Assembly (NCBI GenBank): GCA_023159155.1
Contig: JAJNNX010000075.1
Location: forward strand, 1-64,000
Reading direction: 5' to 3'
Source of the DNA: Ustulina deusta
Taxonomy: Eukaryota > Ascomycota > Sordariomycetes > Xylariales > Xylariaceae
DNA: 64,000 bases
Below are positions 52,001-64,000 of this stretch, one piece after another; positions within the stretch are counted from its first letter, which is position 1, and every line of letters starts with the position of its first letter. A model generated the notes under the pieces. That model searched no databases. It was not told where the DNA came from and worked only from the letters and a program-made list of their open reading frames with translations. A program made the position numbers and the translations under genes.

Positions 52001-52427
52001 TTAAACTAATTGTTTTTTTTATATATATAAGTAAAAAATATAAAAAGCTAATAATAAAAAAGATAGTTTAAACAGAACTATAGTTTAGCTTTTTTAGTAC
52101 TTAATATATAGGGGTATTATTTATATAGTTAGTAATAAATTTAATAGCTAGCCTAACTTATAAAGTAGAAGTAGTGCTAGTAGTAGGGAAAAAGGTAATA
52201 TTTATTAATATAAACATATAAAAAATATTTAATGCTCTATTATATTATAAGCTACTTTAAAAGATAGTATAGCAGGGGTGGCCCTTAATAATAGTTGTTT
52301 TTATAAGCTCTTTTTTTATAAAACGAAATATATGCTTAAAATTAAAAAAAAATATTATAAAAGCTTAGGATTAAAAATATAGCATACTATAGAGCTCTTT
52401 TTAGTTACTTATTTTATATATGCTATA
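49020..52427. other. AT-rich transposon relic, unclassified
   Basis: RIP-type sequence between the signal-peptide exon and the full-length LTR element. Less mutated words occur at about 49610-49640, 50450-50520 and 52110-52290. No terminal repeats or reliable protein motifs were found. Confidence 0.55.
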
Positions 52428-52661
52428 TATTATAATCAGTTAAATAAAGCTTCTATAGCTAGTTTATTAATACTATAAACAAAGACTCTAAGCTAAAAAA
52501 AAAAAAAAAAAAAAAAAATTAGAATTTATAAAGTAAATAAATATAGATTCTATATATATAGCTATAAAGTTATAAGTTAGTCTATATATAGACTTCCTAT
52601 CTTATTACTATATAAGTCGAAAATTTTTGCAAATTTTGCTAAAACTATACTAATTGTTATA
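52428..52661 (-). repeat. 3' LTR of the full-length element
   Basis: Starts TATTATAATCAGTTAAATAA, the RIP form of TGTTACGATCAGTCGA, and ends CTAATTGTTATA. A poly-A tract lies at about 52497-52518. Confidence 0.8.
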
Positions 52662-55600
52662 CTACTTTTTTTTAAAACTAAAAGTTTAAATATAGTTTTA
52701 ATTTAAAGTTATTAATAATATTAAATTTATATAGTTTTTTTATATTATATTGCTTTATTATTGTTTTTATAATTGCTTGCAAATTTATTAGTTATTATTA
52801 TATATATTTATTTTTATAATTTTATAAAAAATCTAAAAACTTTTTTATAAGTTTTATAAAATTAATTAAATTTAATTAATATATTTTTAAAATTTTAAAC
52901 TATATGCTAAATATTATTAAAATTATAGCTTTTTTAAGCAACCTAGTATTATAGCTTTTTATTTTTTTTATATATTTTTAATTGTTTAATTTATTTAATA
53001 TTAAATTCTGCTTTGCTATTAATATTTTTAGCTAAAAGCAATAATTAAATTTATTAAAATAAAAAGTTATTGCTTATTTTTTATAATTAGTTAGTATAAA
53101 ATAAGTTTTTTATTTTATAGAAATTAAGCAAATTAAAAATATAGCTAAATTTTTATTTTTTTTAAATTTTAAAAAGTTTAAGTAACTAAAAATCTAATTT
53201 AATAATTAGTACTTGTATTATAAAGCTTTTTTTTTTTTTAAAAAACTTTATTTTTTATTTTAAAATTTATTAAGCGTTTTTTTTATTAGCTTATAACTTA
53301 TATTATTTTTACGCAAAAATTACTATATTATATATTATTTTTTAAACATTTTAAGTTTAGCAAACTAATTTAAATATTTATTGCTTAATATTAAAATCTG
53401 CAATAGTTTTATTAATATTTATTATTAAAAAGTTTTATGTTTTAATTCGTATTGCTACTTTTAGTAATAATATATTAATTAATAAATACTATAAAAAATT
53501 ATATATAAAATTTAAAACAAAAAAATAAATATTCTAATTATTTTAATATTTATTAATATCAAACTAGAATTATTAGTCTAATTCTTAATTAGTTAATTTT
53601 ATTACTTCCTAAGTTTAAAAGTAATAAATACTATTAAAATAATATTTAATACTTATAAAACTATTAATTATTACTATAAACTTAAAAATAAACAGTTTTA
53701 TATTATTTAATATTTATATATCTAATATATTAAAAAATTTATATAAACTTTTATAATATTATATAATTAATAATTTTATAATATTTATTTTTTTACTAAA
53801 TAAAGTTATAATTAAATAACTAAACTTATTTATAAATATTTATATATAGTTATAACTTTATTAATTAAATAATATATTTTTATTATTTATTATTATATAT
53901 TATCATATTATAACTAATATAAATAATAAATAAAAAAAGCTAAAAGTTTTATTTTATAATATTTTATTTTTTTTATAGTTATAATAATTATATATATATT
54001 ATTTATAATTATATTTTAAATAAAACTAATAATATTTTTATTTTAATATTTTAATTATTTTATATTAATTTTAGTATATAATAATTAAAACTATATAAAA
54101 AAAATAATCCTATTTAAAGTAACTTTAAATATATATAGCGTTTTGTTTTTATTTTTTAGATTTTATAGCTAGTTTTTTTGTTTAATTAAATTTACTAAAT
54201 TAGCTTTTTAAAAAATATTAAATAAAAAATCTATAGTTAATATAAAACTTAATATTTTATTAAACAAAACTAATATTATTATTATTATTTTAGTTTTTTT
54301 AGCTTTAATTATAAAGAATTTAGCTATTTTTTTTAATAAAATATTAATTATTATATTTTTTTATTTTAGTTAATATTAAAAAATAATATTAAAATTTAAT
54401 AAAAAGTTCGCCTAATATATTTATTATATTAATAAAATATAATAATTAATTATTATAAAAAATTTAGTTTTAAAAAACTTTAAGTAATAATATTTTAAAA
54501 TTTATACTACTACTAAAAGTTTATAGTTTTAAATTAAATAAATTTGTTTAGTTAGTATTATTATTTTAAAAAAATACTTTATAAGTTTTTAGGTTATATT
54601 TTCTTATTATTACTAGATAATTTTTTTTATTATATTATATAAAATATCTATTTTTAGTTATATTAATTAGCCGGGCTTAAAAAAAACTAAAACAAATATT
54701 TTATATACTAGCAGTTTTATATATTTAAAAGCTTATTTTTTTTTAATAGTTAATTTAAAAAAGCAGCAATTTTACTAGTATAATAAATAAATATATAAAT
54801 ATAATTATAAAGCTTAAAAAACAATTAGATTAATTTAATACTTTTAAAATTATTAAAATCCTAATTTAAAATTGCTTAAATTTTTATAAAATTAATTTTA
54901 ATTTTAATTTTAGTTTTTATAACTATTTTTAAATAATTAATAATAAATATATTAAAACAAAACTTTTTAATATTTTTTTAATATTTAGCTTAATATAAAT
55001 AATAAATTATTTTTTTATAATAAGTTTAATACTATTTTTTAGTTTTAAAATAAATTAAAATATTATTTATATAAATATTTATAAATTTATTTAAAAGTTT
55101 TTAAATTTATATATTAATAAAAACTTACTACTAAATAAGTTTTATTTTTAAACTAAATAATAAAACTTTTTATTAAAATATTTTTTTTTAAATTTAAAAA
55201 AAAAAAATAGCATAATTTTATAATTAATAATAATTAATAAAAAACTTTAATAATATTTAGTTTTATAAAACAAATAATATTATAATAATTAAATATAGTA
55301 CTACTAATATTTAAAACTAATATAATTTAATTTTTTAAATATATATTTTTTTATTAGTAATTAATTATAAATTTATATTTAATTAATTTAAGTTTAAATA
55401 TAAATAAAATAAAAACAATATTTAAATTTATATTTTATTTAATAAAATTTATAACTAATAGTTTATTTATAAACTTTTTTTTAAATAAAATAAACTATAT
55501 AAATATTTAATATTAATAAAACCTAGAAATATGTTTTTTATTATTAAGTTCTAGTACTATATTAAATCTTAGTTATAATAGTAATAAAATTTCTATTTTT

Positions 55601-58141
55601 TTTTTTAGAAAAAATCTTTTTAAATATAATAACTAAAAAAATAAAAAGCTTTGTACTAATTTTATATATTTAAAAGAAAAATTTTAAAAATAAAATTAGT
55701 TTATTATTAAAAGTTTTTTATAATATTATTTAATTAATTTAAATCTACTTTTTTTATAAAATATTCATTATTTTTAAATCTTTTTTAAATAACTTAATAT
55801 AAATATTTTTAGTTATTATAAACTTAATTATTATAAGTTCTTTTAAAGTTTTTTTAGCTAATTATTTTTATTTATTTTAATAAGAATAATTTTAAAAGTT
55901 TTATATAATTTTTTTAATAATAGTTTAGTTTTTTTTTTAAAAAAACTATTATATAAACTTTTTTTGTTTTAGGTTTAAAAGTTCTAGATCTTTTTTATAT
56001 TTTTTTAGTTTTAGTTATTTCTAAAATAATTATTTTATTTTTAAAAAGTTGTTTTAATATTTAATAATATTTTTTAACGTTTAATTATATTAATTAATAT
56101 TTTTTTATATTTTTAAGTTTATATTTTGTTATTTATAACTAAAAAGTTTAATTATAATTATTAGCAAAAATTAAACTAATAAAAATAAATTATTTAACTA
56201 AATTAATTATTATTTTTAAGTTTTTATTAAAATATTTTATTTTATTAACTATTTAATACTAATAATAATATTATAACTAAAATTAATAATTTAAAATATT
56301 TAGTTTTTAGATTATTAATTATTAATTTTTATAGTATATATTAAATATTTATAAACTTTATTAACTATTTTATTTTAATAATTATAAAACTTTTAAAGTT
56401 TAACTAAATAAATTATTTTTATTTTTAATTGTTGTTTAATTTATTATATAAATTTATAACTAATTATTAAAACAATATAAGTTTTAATATTATATAAAAC
56501 TAACGTTTTTATTTTAATACTATTAATTTATAATTAAATAAATATTTTAAAAATAATTAATTTATTTTAGCTATATATTTTAGCTAAAATAAATAAAAAA
56601 ACTAATAAAAAAACTTTTCTTAGTTCTATTTATTTTTTAAATTAAATAAACTATTAAAGCTATTTTTATTATAGATTTTTTTTGCTAATTAAATATTTAA
56701 AACTTTAAGCTTTTAATTAAAGTAGTTAATTAATAAATATTTTTTTTATTATAAATAAAACAAATTTTATTATTTTAATAAGCTTTTTTTTTTTTTATAG
56801 TTAGCGCTTATTTTAACTATTTTAAAATAAATATTTTAAAATTTTTAAAGTTGGCCAAAAATTAATAAATAAGTTTGCTAAAAATTTAATTATTTAAATT
56901 AAATTTTTATTTAATTAAACTAATAAATTTAATTTATTAATAGTTTTTATAAGCTTGTTTAATATTATATATTAACTTAATAATTTTATTAATAAATAAT
57001 TTATAAAAAATATTTAAATTTATAAAAACTTTATATAGACTTTTTTTTTAAGTTTATATAAAAATAGTTCTATAATTTATATTTTTAAGCTAAACTATTA
57101 AATATAAAAATAAACTTATTAATATTTTTATTAGTTTTATATATATAAACTTAAAATATTTTATAAATAATAATTATTTAATTAAAATTATAATAAACTA
57201 TTAATAAAGCTTAAATTATTTTAGTAATATTATTAAATAGTTTTTTAATTAAATAAAAATATTTTTTTATTAATTTTTTAATATATTTTTTTAATTAGCT
57301 TATAATATATTAAAATTAGCTATTTTTAGTTTAAAACATAATAATATTTTTATTTAACTTTTTTATTAATTTATAAACCTAATTATTAAATAACGCTTTA
57401 TTTTTTATAAACTTATTAAAATTAGTTTTTTATACTTTAGTTTTTTTAATATAAATAACGTTTAAAATATTAAAAAATAAACTAATAAAATAAAAAGCAA
57501 ATAAAATAATAAAACTAAAAAGTTTAAAATTAATATTTTTAAATATATTTTTTATTATTAAATTATAGTTATTTTTTAAAAATATTAAAATAAATATATT
57601 AAAAAATTAACGCTTTATTTTTTTTATTTATTAAAAAAGTTCTATTAACACTAATACAAAATTATAAACTTATATAACTATAATATTTTTTAATATTTTT
57701 ATAAATATATTACTTATTTTAAGTTGTTTTAGCTTTAGTTTAAATTTAAATTTTTTAAATTTTTTTAATTTTTTTTAAGTATTAGTTTGCTTAAAATATT
57801 TATAAAAAAGTTTAATATTTAATTTTTTTTTTTAAATTATTTAATAATAAAAAGCTAGCTATATTTAAAAATTAAAATTATTCTAATTGTTTAAAAACTA
57901 AAAATAAAATAAAAATATTTAAAATTAGGTTTTTTATAAATTATTAGTTTTTAAATAATATAAAAATTAAAAATTTTATTAAAATTTTATTAAAATTAAG
58001 TTTATATTATAAAAAATATAATTTTTTATATTAAGTATATAACTAAAAAAAAAATTTATTTATATTTTGTTAATTATAACAAAATAAAAAATGTATATTT
58101 ATTAAATACTTATTAATAAATAATTAATAAACTTAAAATAG

Positions 58142-58206
58142 TATTATAATTAATTAAATAAAACTTTTATAGCTAGTTTATTAATATTATAAATAAAGAT
58201 TTTAAA

Positions 58207-58241
<35 letters not shown>

Positions 58242-58382
58242 AGAGTTTATAAAATAAATAAATATAAACTCTATATATATAGCTATAAAATTATAAATTA
58301 ATCTATATATAAACTTCCTATCTTATTACTATATAGGTCTAAAGTCTTTGCAAGTCTTACTAAGACTATACTAACTATTATA
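58142..58382 (-). repeat. 5' LTR of the full-length element
   Basis: Starts TATTATAATTAATTAAATAA and ends CTAACTATTATA. The poly-A tract at about 58210-58238 is the longest of the family, showing slippage. Confidence 0.8.
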
Positions 58383-60830
58383 TTATATATAACAAAAATA
58401 ATAAATAATAATATTAATAAATAAAAATATATTAATAATATTAAATTTTTAAAAATTACTAATACTTTAAAAGAATTAGTAATATTTACTAACTAAAAGA
58501 TTAATAAAATACTAAAATATAAAATAAAATAAAAGTTTTTTTATTTTAAAAAAAATAAAAATAGTATACTTTATATAAAAAAAAAATACTAATTTATTCT
58601 TTATTATAGCAATAAACTTTATAACTTTTATTCCGATTTAAGATATAAAAAAAGCTAAAGTAATAGTATGCTAGATTGTTTAAAAGTTTAAGCTAGCGCT
58701 ATATTAGTTAGAAATCTAGTTTAATAAATAATTTAGTTTCAAAAAATATATTAAAAAAAAAGTTATTATTATTATAAAAATTTTAAATTATATTAAAGCA
58801 CTTGTTACTATAAAAAAAAGCCTACTAATAGTTACGCTTTAAAAAGCAATTAAAATAATAATACTTTTTTTATTATTATATAAATATAAAGCTTAGTATA
58901 AAAGCTAAATAAAACTAATTAAGTATAAAGCGTTTAGTAGGCCTATTAAAACTAATATAAAGCTTAAAAAATATTTTAAGCTAATATAAAAAATATTAAT
59001 TAAAGCTATAAAAAAGGTCCTACTTATATAAAAAACCTAGTTAAACATAATACTTTTTATTAATAGTAGATTTTTAACTGCTTAGATTATATTTAATAAA
59101 GCCTAGTTATAGTTTATATAAAAAGTGCTTATTATATTTAAAAAAATTAATAAAAGCAAAAAAACTAAAAAAATTTTAAAAGGCCTATTTAAATATATAA
59201 TTAGTAGTAGGACTACTACTATAAACTAAAAAAATAGTGCTATATTTTTATTATTATTTATTAAAGTTTAAAAAAAACTTTACGCTAAGCAAATTAAAAA
59301 AGAAAGCAACTATAGAATTTAAAAATTAGTTTAAAAAATATTTAGTTTTTAATATTACTATTTTTTTTAATAGCTCTAAAATTAAAAAAAATATAAAAAT
59401 TTTTAAAAAACTATAAAAACTACTAAACTTTTTTTAATAATAAAAATTATAATATATATAAATAATATAGTAATAATATATTATTTATATAAAAATATTT
59501 TTATAACTTTATAAAACGTTTATATTAATATTTACTAAATAATAAAAAAGTTTAAGGCTTAATTTAAGTAGTGCTTTAAATATATAAATATATAAAAAAA
59601 CAAAAAAGCGGATATACTTATAAAAAATACTACTTTTAATAAATTATTTAATTTAAACTTTAGTAATTTTATAGCTTTTAGACTTAAAACAATAGCTAAA
59701 TAAATAACTATTTAATAAACAAATAAATAATAAAACAATAACTTATTAAAAAAAAATAAAGCTAAAAAAATATAAAAGTAAAATAGCTAAAAAAACACTT
59801 TAGTATTAATATTAAATACTACTTAAGTATTTACTTAGCTATTTTTTATTTTTTTAAATAAATATTAAACAAACTTTTAGTTTATTTTTTAAAACTTAAG
59901 CTTAAAAATAATAATAAAAAATAACAAAAAAATAGCTAGCTTATAAGATTTTATTATAAAAAGTTCTAAAGCTTAAAAAATTTAAATATTTATTTTTTAT
60001 AGCTACTATATAACTTATTAAACTTTTAAAAGTTCTATAAAATAATTAGCTTTTTTATTAGAATATATTTGCTGTTTAAGGAACAGAAACCTTACTATAT
60101 AAATAACCGTGCAAATATTGCTTTTTTTAAAAAGAACTCTAAAAAAAAAACTAGAAATAGTACTACTACTAGTAACTAATAAAGCAACATAGCCCTAAGC
60201 TATGCTTTTTATATTTTATAATTATTAGCTTTTTATTTATTTTTTATACTAAGTAACTTATAAAAAATAGCTTAAAAGATCTTACTAAATATTTAAAAAA
60301 AAACTATTTAAGTTTGCCTGCTAGTAGCAGAGTTTATGTTTTATTAAAAAAAATAAGTTTAAAAAACGCTTGTTTTGCCTAACCTTTTTTTTTTTTTTTT
60401 TTTTTAATACTTCTTAATAGTTTTTATTTCTTTTTGTTCTAAATTTCTATTTTATAAATAATCTAGTCTAATTAATACAAAAAAAAAATAATAATGTTTA
60501 ATATTTTAATACTTACTTCGGCCCGTTTTTTTTATAATTATTTCTAGCTATTAATAAAATAATAAGCCGACTTAAAGCTTAACCCCTTTAAGTAATACTT
60601 ACTAGCCTAAAAAATAAAAAACATACTTATGCTTTATAACCTATATCTTATAACTTTTAATTATAAAAAGTACTACAACTTGTTTTAAAAGGACTAACAA
60701 ATATATAAAGCACAAAAATCCTAAAAAGAATAGATATAGAGTTATAAAACAGTACGCTTTTAAAATATAAAGTTAGCTTCTAAAACTTTTAACTAGTTAG
60801 CAATAAATAAAAGATAGCTTACTACATTTT
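58383..60830. other. AT-rich transposon relic, unclassified
   Basis: RIP-type DNA running up to the right-hand gene island, with an 18-20 bp T tract at about 60387. No terminal repeat pair or protein motif was recognised. The border near 60830 is sharp. Confidence 0.55.
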
Positions 60831-61056
60831 ATGCCTTTTGGGAAGCTTAGTCGAACTGCTACGCAGTACTTCTTTATAACGTTAAACATAATTATTATCA
60901 TTATTAGCACTGTGCCTCACAAAAAGAAGTCAAACATCGCGATCGATTGGGAACATCAGCAAACGGGTCCATCGCCGCCTGCCCCTTTGTTATACACATC
61001 CCATTTCGCGTCACCGGGGGGGATCCATCCCCCAAACTTATTTCAATCGGCCCTTC
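60831..61056. other. 5' flank of the hypothetical gene
   Basis: Composition switches from AT-rich to balanced within about 50 bp. It presumably holds the promoter and leader of the gene starting at 61057. Longer overlapping frames here are shadows. Confidence 0.4.
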
Positions 61057-61740
61057 ATGTCGTTGCCGTCAAACCAATCCAGCAACGAGCACCCGACGAC
61101 CTCGATTGGCATGGAATGGGACGACCTCTCCGCCGAGCGCAAGATCCAGTGGCTGCTCAGCAACCCAGGCGACACGAAATGGGGCTGGGTCGTCTACCGG
61201 ACCTGCTACAAGCCTGAGTTCGACACGGCCTGGGAGATCGTCAAGTCCGCCACGGAGAAGAGGGCGCGGCAGCGCATTGCGCAGTCGGACGCGCCCGACA
61301 TCGCCGACAAGATGGACTGGGTCTTTGTCGAGGACCGCGCGAGTCTCGAGGGTGTCTCGCGCGAGGAGCTGAAGCGCCGCTTCAGGGACTGGGCGCGCGC
61401 CGAGAACCCGGACTGGAACATCGACGAAGAGAAGTGCAGCCGCGGATCGCGCTACATGTTCTTCATCCAGGTCGACGAGCCCGCGCTGCTCAGCGTCGCC
61501 ACGGGCTCTGACGCGTACCCAGCGGGGGAGGGCATTGCTGGCCATCCATACGTCAAGATCGTCCGGGGCTAAGATGATGCAGTGGTGGCCGAGGCTGCTG
61601 CTGCTGAGGGCAGTAGCGACGGCGAGGACTGGATGAAGATACAGATAGGCACACTCAATCTTGACTTGTACGTTGAGCTCGACAACGACGAGGTTTGGTA
61701 TACGCTTTACACGCCGCCGGACGGTATTTGTAGCTGGTAG
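61057..61740 (+). pseudogene. Uncharacterised fungal protein, one internal stop
   Basis: Belongs to a widespread Pezizomycotina hypothetical family; no biochemical role is known to me. Seen from the ATG at 61057: KWGWVVYRTCYKPEFDTAWE near the start, DKMDWVFVEDRASLEGVS, a RDWARAENPDW region, then RYMFFIQVDEPALLSV and HPYVKIVRG. The family normally continues. Here a TAA at 61570-61572 interrupts, but the same frame stays open for 55 more codons with family-like sequence (EDWMKIQIGTLNLDLYVEL, WYTLYTPPDG) to a TAG at 61738. A CAA-to-TAA change would restore one 227-residue frame and is the commonest RIP change. Alternatively the gene now ends at 61572 with 171 residues. High G+C third positions agree with host coding DNA. 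No intron is seen. Confidence 0.65.
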
Positions 61741-61869
61741 GAATGTGTCGTGGCCCGGCTGGACATGACGACTGGAACTGGAGCTGTGGCGCAACGTGGT
61801 CAAGTTAGTAAAACCAGATAATTTCGCCTGCGTTCCTGGAAACTTGGGGGGGTTTAAGGATAAGTCTCG

Positions 61870-62136
61870 TCAGACGGTCTTCCGCCAAGAACTCAGTTCG
61901 ATCTCCTTGTTGGTGTTAGGCACTTGGTATGTCACGCGCAGTACCAGGCTGCCAGCCAGTTCTTGCTTCATAGCATTATTACCGTGAGTCGCCAATAGCT
62001 GGATGCTTTCAGTAGGCGAGCGACTAAACATAACAGCTACGAAACCTACCACATGAGGTAGAAATTCGATGGCTTGGCAGCCAGGTAAGTACACTTCGCA
62101 CTCGGTTCGTCGCCTTCCAGCGGGGAGAATCATCAC
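61870..62136 (-). CDS. Possible small hypothetical ORF, 88 aa
   Basis: The frame starts with two Met and ends with a stop at 61870. Composition is normal for the island. There is no signal peptide, membrane segment, domain or convincing splice site. It may be part of a larger spliced gene or chance. Confidence 0.2.
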   Translation of the reverse strand: MMILPAGRRRTECEVYLPGCQAIEFLPHVVGFVAVMFSRSPTESIQLLATHGNNAMKQELAGSLVLRVTYQVPNTNKEIELSSWRKTV

Positions 62137-62625
62137 TTTTTAGGCGGCTTGTTAGCAGGCTTGGCACGTCCCATAAGCCACGTGGAGAAAATCATCGAAC
62201 GGTCCCTTATTCAACTCGTAGTGAGTAAGCCTCCTAATGTAGGTGTTCGCTTTCATTATCCATACACATTAGTACGTTATTCGAACATATTGTTCTCCAG
62301 TAGGTAGCTAGGTTTGCGGACCGACTTGGTAAGATTGAGTATGCGTCCGTGCATCATCTAACCAGCTCTGCTTTATCGAGTACCCATATTGTTGAATCCG
62401 TGAATGGCACGATGGCCGTTGCCAAGCCCAGACTCACAAAATTCATCTGGAGCTCCGATTTTCGCCTGAAAGAGCAAAGTCACAAGTTGTTTTATTTTTT
62501 TATTTCCTACCAGTTATAGACTTTCGAAATAATCAGATTGACCATTCTCGCCGTTCATTTTATTATCATCCCTGTCCTGTTATTTGTTTTCGCTGTCGGA
62601 ATTATATTGAGCTAAAGTATACGAG

Positions 62626-62633
62626 TGACGTCA
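62626..62633. promoter_or_regulatory. CRE-type palindrome TGACGTCA
   Basis: A perfect 8-bp bZIP (ATF/CREB) site 165 bp upstream of the ATG at 62798. It would fit control of that gene by a CRE-binding bZIP factor. A single match can be chance. Confidence 0.35.
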
Positions 62634-62797
62634 TACCTCATCGCATCGTGCAGCAGGACTTGTTCATCGCAGGACTCGGCCAGATCCTAGAATCACTCCA
62701 TCCTCACCAGCTTTTTGACTGGAACACTGCGAATCAACCATAGACACCCTACACACTAAAAATTCACCATAGGGGGGGCCGCGGTACTAGGAACACA

Positions 62798-63625
62798 ATG
62801 CCCGCCGTATCTGTAGGATTGGCTGAGCTTCAAGCCAAGGTTGACCAGCTTCAATCACAGCTTACGCAAGCCCGCGAGGCCGCCGCCTCCAACTCTTCAC
62901 AGATCGAGAACAACGAGAGATTAGCATGGCTCAAAGACGAGCATCATCGAGCCATGCAGCAAATCGCGACTCAGATCATCAACCTGGGTCATGATGACTT
63001 GATTTCAGAGGCCGAGCGGAGCATGCAGAAGCATCGAGTATTTCACACCGACGCCATGCGCGAGGCAGACGAGCGACTGGCCGCTGCTCAAGGCGCTATT
63101 GAAGAGCATCGGAAGTTTCATGCTACAGCAATGAAGGAAGCAGACGAGCGTCTTGCCATGGCGGATGACAGCATGATTGAGCACAGGAAGTTCCACGCCG
63201 AAGCTATGCGCGAGGCTGATGAACGATTAGCAGCTACACAGGGGGCGATTGAAGAACACCGCAAATTCCATACAGCGGCAATGAAAGAGGCGGATGCGAG
63301 GCTGGCGGCCGTAGACGACAGTATGGCTGAACATAGAAAGTTCCATGTGCAGGCCATGCGGGAAGCTGATGAGAGGTTGGCGGCGGCTCAGGGTGTCATC
63401 GAGGAACATAGGAAATTTCATGCTGCAGCTATGAAGGAGGCTGATGAGCGACTGGCAGCTACAGATAATAGCATGATTGAGCATCGGAAGTTTCATGCTC
63501 AGGCGATGAGCGAAGCGGACGTGAGACTCGGGAAGGTGGATGATGCTATGGTCGAGAACCTGAAGTTTCACACGGCTGCTATGAATGAGACGAATAAAAG
63601 ACTCGCAGAGACCGTCGTAGCATAA
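62798..63625 (+). CDS. Coiled-coil protein of 25-residue tandem repeats, 275 aa
   Basis: A single exon from the ATG at 62798 (context CACAATGC) to the TAA at 63623. Residues 1-60 are a Gln/Ala-rich helix (LAELQAKVDQLQSQLTQA). From residue 86 there are seven complete 25-residue (75-bp) units plus a partial unit at each end. Each unit has the pattern AM(K/R)EADERLAAxxxxIEEHRKFH. Units alternate between an AMREADERLAA-QG type and an AMKEADERLA-DDSM type, so the true period is 50 residues (150 bp). The protein is highly charged and helical, with no signal peptide or membrane segment. It is predicted to be a rod-like coiled coil. I do not recognise the family. Third-base differences between units show that the repeat is old enough to have diverged silently while the protein was kept, which suggests a used gene. 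Confidence 0.75.
   Translation: MPAVSVGLAELQAKVDQLQSQLTQAREAAASNSSQIENNERLAWLKDEHHRAMQQIATQIINLGHDDLISEAERSMQKHRVFHTDAMREADERLAAAQGAIEEHRKFHATAMKEADERLAMADDSMIEHRKFHAEAMREADERLAATQGAIEEHRKFHTAAMKEADARLAAVDDSMAEHRKFHVQAMREADERLAAAQGVIEEHRKFHAAAMKEADERLAATDNSMIEHRKFHAQAMSEADVRLGKVDDAMVENLKFHTAAMNETNKRLAETVVA
63053..63577 (+). repeat. 75-bp tandem repeats (7 units) in the coiled-coil gene
   Basis: Unit starts are at 63053, 63128, 63203, 63278, 63353, 63428 and 63503, exactly 75 bases apart. Alternate units are more alike than neighbours, giving a 150-bp higher-order period. A partial unit precedes at about 63003-63052 and one follows at 63578. Confidence 0.9.
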
Positions 63626-63927
63626 GATGTCAGGCGTCAATGGAAGGTACTTGATTGCACACACATTTGCTCTGACTAGAGAACTGAGTTTTAGGCGTTC
63701 TTTTCCACTGGTGCGTTAAAATTAGGATATGAAATAAACGAATCTATTAATTACCTACCGAAGTGTACAGATGTCTGTGAGACTATCCGTGAATTAAAAT
63801 CCCAGGGCAGAGCCCTACCAACCTTGCTCTGGAATAGAGGCAAACGCAAGCTAAGCCTTGAGAGCGATACTTATGCCGGTAGCATCGTACATGAAAGCTA
63901 TCATATATTAAACATTAATACTACATA
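63626..63927. other. Intergenic between convergent genes
   Basis: 302 bp between the stop of the coiled-coil gene and the stop of a minus-strand gene. It should hold both 3' ends. Nothing specific recognised. Confidence 0.5.
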
Positions 63928-64000
63928 TTAGACCTTGTTCCAGGCCTCATCTAACAAGCTCTTGGCTGTCTTGGGCTTGATTTCTAGAAATACCTCCATT
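63928..64000 (-). CDS. 3' end of a gene continuing beyond the window
   Basis: The minus strand reads MEVFLEIKPKTAKSLLDE and ends AWNKV before a TAA at 63928. The frame is open to the window edge. Composition and codon use are normal for the island. Too short to identify; the visible Met may be internal. Confidence 0.35.
   Translation of the reverse strand, partial: MEVFLEIKPKTAKSLLDEAWNKV

Larger units (their letters stand above)
52428..58382 (-). mobile_element. Full-length LTR retrotransposon, RIP-inactivated, 5.95 kb
   Basis: LTRs of 234 and 241 bp bound the element. Flanks are CTATA (52423-52427) and TTATA (58383-58387), a TSD if one C-to-T change is allowed. Minus orientation is inferred from the A/T-rich tract at 52662-52690 beside the left LTR, the complement of the purine tract seen at copies A and C. 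The interior matches copies A, B and C (9210-14140), so it is the reference copy of that family. No protein motif could be read with confidence. Confidence 0.8.
61741..62797. other. Intergenic, with a CRE-like site
   Basis: GC-balanced. A minus-strand frame of 88 codons at 61870-62136 (MMILPAGRRRTECEVYL) has no domain I recognise and is not called with confidence. The palindrome TGACGTCA at 62626-62633 lies 165 bp upstream of the coiled-coil gene. Confidence 0.45.

Noticed and set aside
61069..61803. Long minus-strand open frame of 244 codons opposite the hypothetical gene
   Set aside because: It is the antisense shadow of a GC-rich coding sequence; the plus strand shows the recognisable family sequence.
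63005..63664. Minus-strand ORFs across the coiled-coil gene
   Set aside because: Shadows created by the in-frame 75-bp repeat on the plus strand.

Overview
The window looks like a filamentous ascomycete (Pezizomycotina) nuclear genome with a strongly two-speed layout. About 80% is extremely AT-rich, stop-riddled DNA whose repeats carry the signature expected of repeat-induced point mutation (RIP): TpA everywhere, almost no CpA/TpG, residual C mostly in GCT contexts. It is interrupted by short GC-balanced islands with fungal gene structures (short GTAAGT introns, CTAAC-type branch points). I cannot name the species. The AT blocks are mostly decayed transposons, several of which can be delimited exactly from terminal repeats and target-site duplications (TSDs).

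Layout: 1-9209 AT-rich relics with an 8-bp satellite (5447-5842), a 15-bp minisatellite that is an open pentapeptide-repeat frame (6236-6884) and a less mutated tract (8641-9209). 9210-14140 is a mosaic of three pieces of one LTR retrotransposon family. 15381-16091 is a large palindrome. 16741-19657 is an island with an intact two-exon BTB-domain gene on the minus strand. 19658-21194 is a DNA transposon with long inverted ends and a MITE inserted in its right end. 21195-24838 is an island with three broken genes: a medium-chain dehydrogenase/reductase, a fungal PD-(D/E)XK nuclease-like gene, and the 5' part of a GH18 chitinase of the killer-toxin-like class.

24843-47528 is one 22.7-kb LTR element with identical 5-bp TSDs (GGTAA) and 204-bp LTRs. 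It sits exactly on the 5' splice site of a chitinase intron; the rest of the intron and the 3' exons resume at 47534-48518. Inside it is nested a complete Ty3/gypsy element on the minus strand (30701-38328, 179-bp LTRs, TSD AATAT) whose reverse transcriptase and integrase can still be read. A signal-peptide exon cut off by AT-rich DNA follows (48888-49019). 49020-60830 is AT-rich again and contains a full-length copy (52428-58382) of the same LTR family seen at 9210-14140.

60831-64000 is the right-hand island: a fungal hypothetical gene carrying one probable nonsense mutation, a coiled-coil protein built from 25-residue tandem repeats, and the 3' end of a further minus-strand gene. There is no operon-like organisation. 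The genes are of accessory type (secreted chitinase, BTB, nuclease-like), and several carry Trp-to-stop changes of the TGG-to-TAG kind that RIP leaking from neighbouring repeats would produce.
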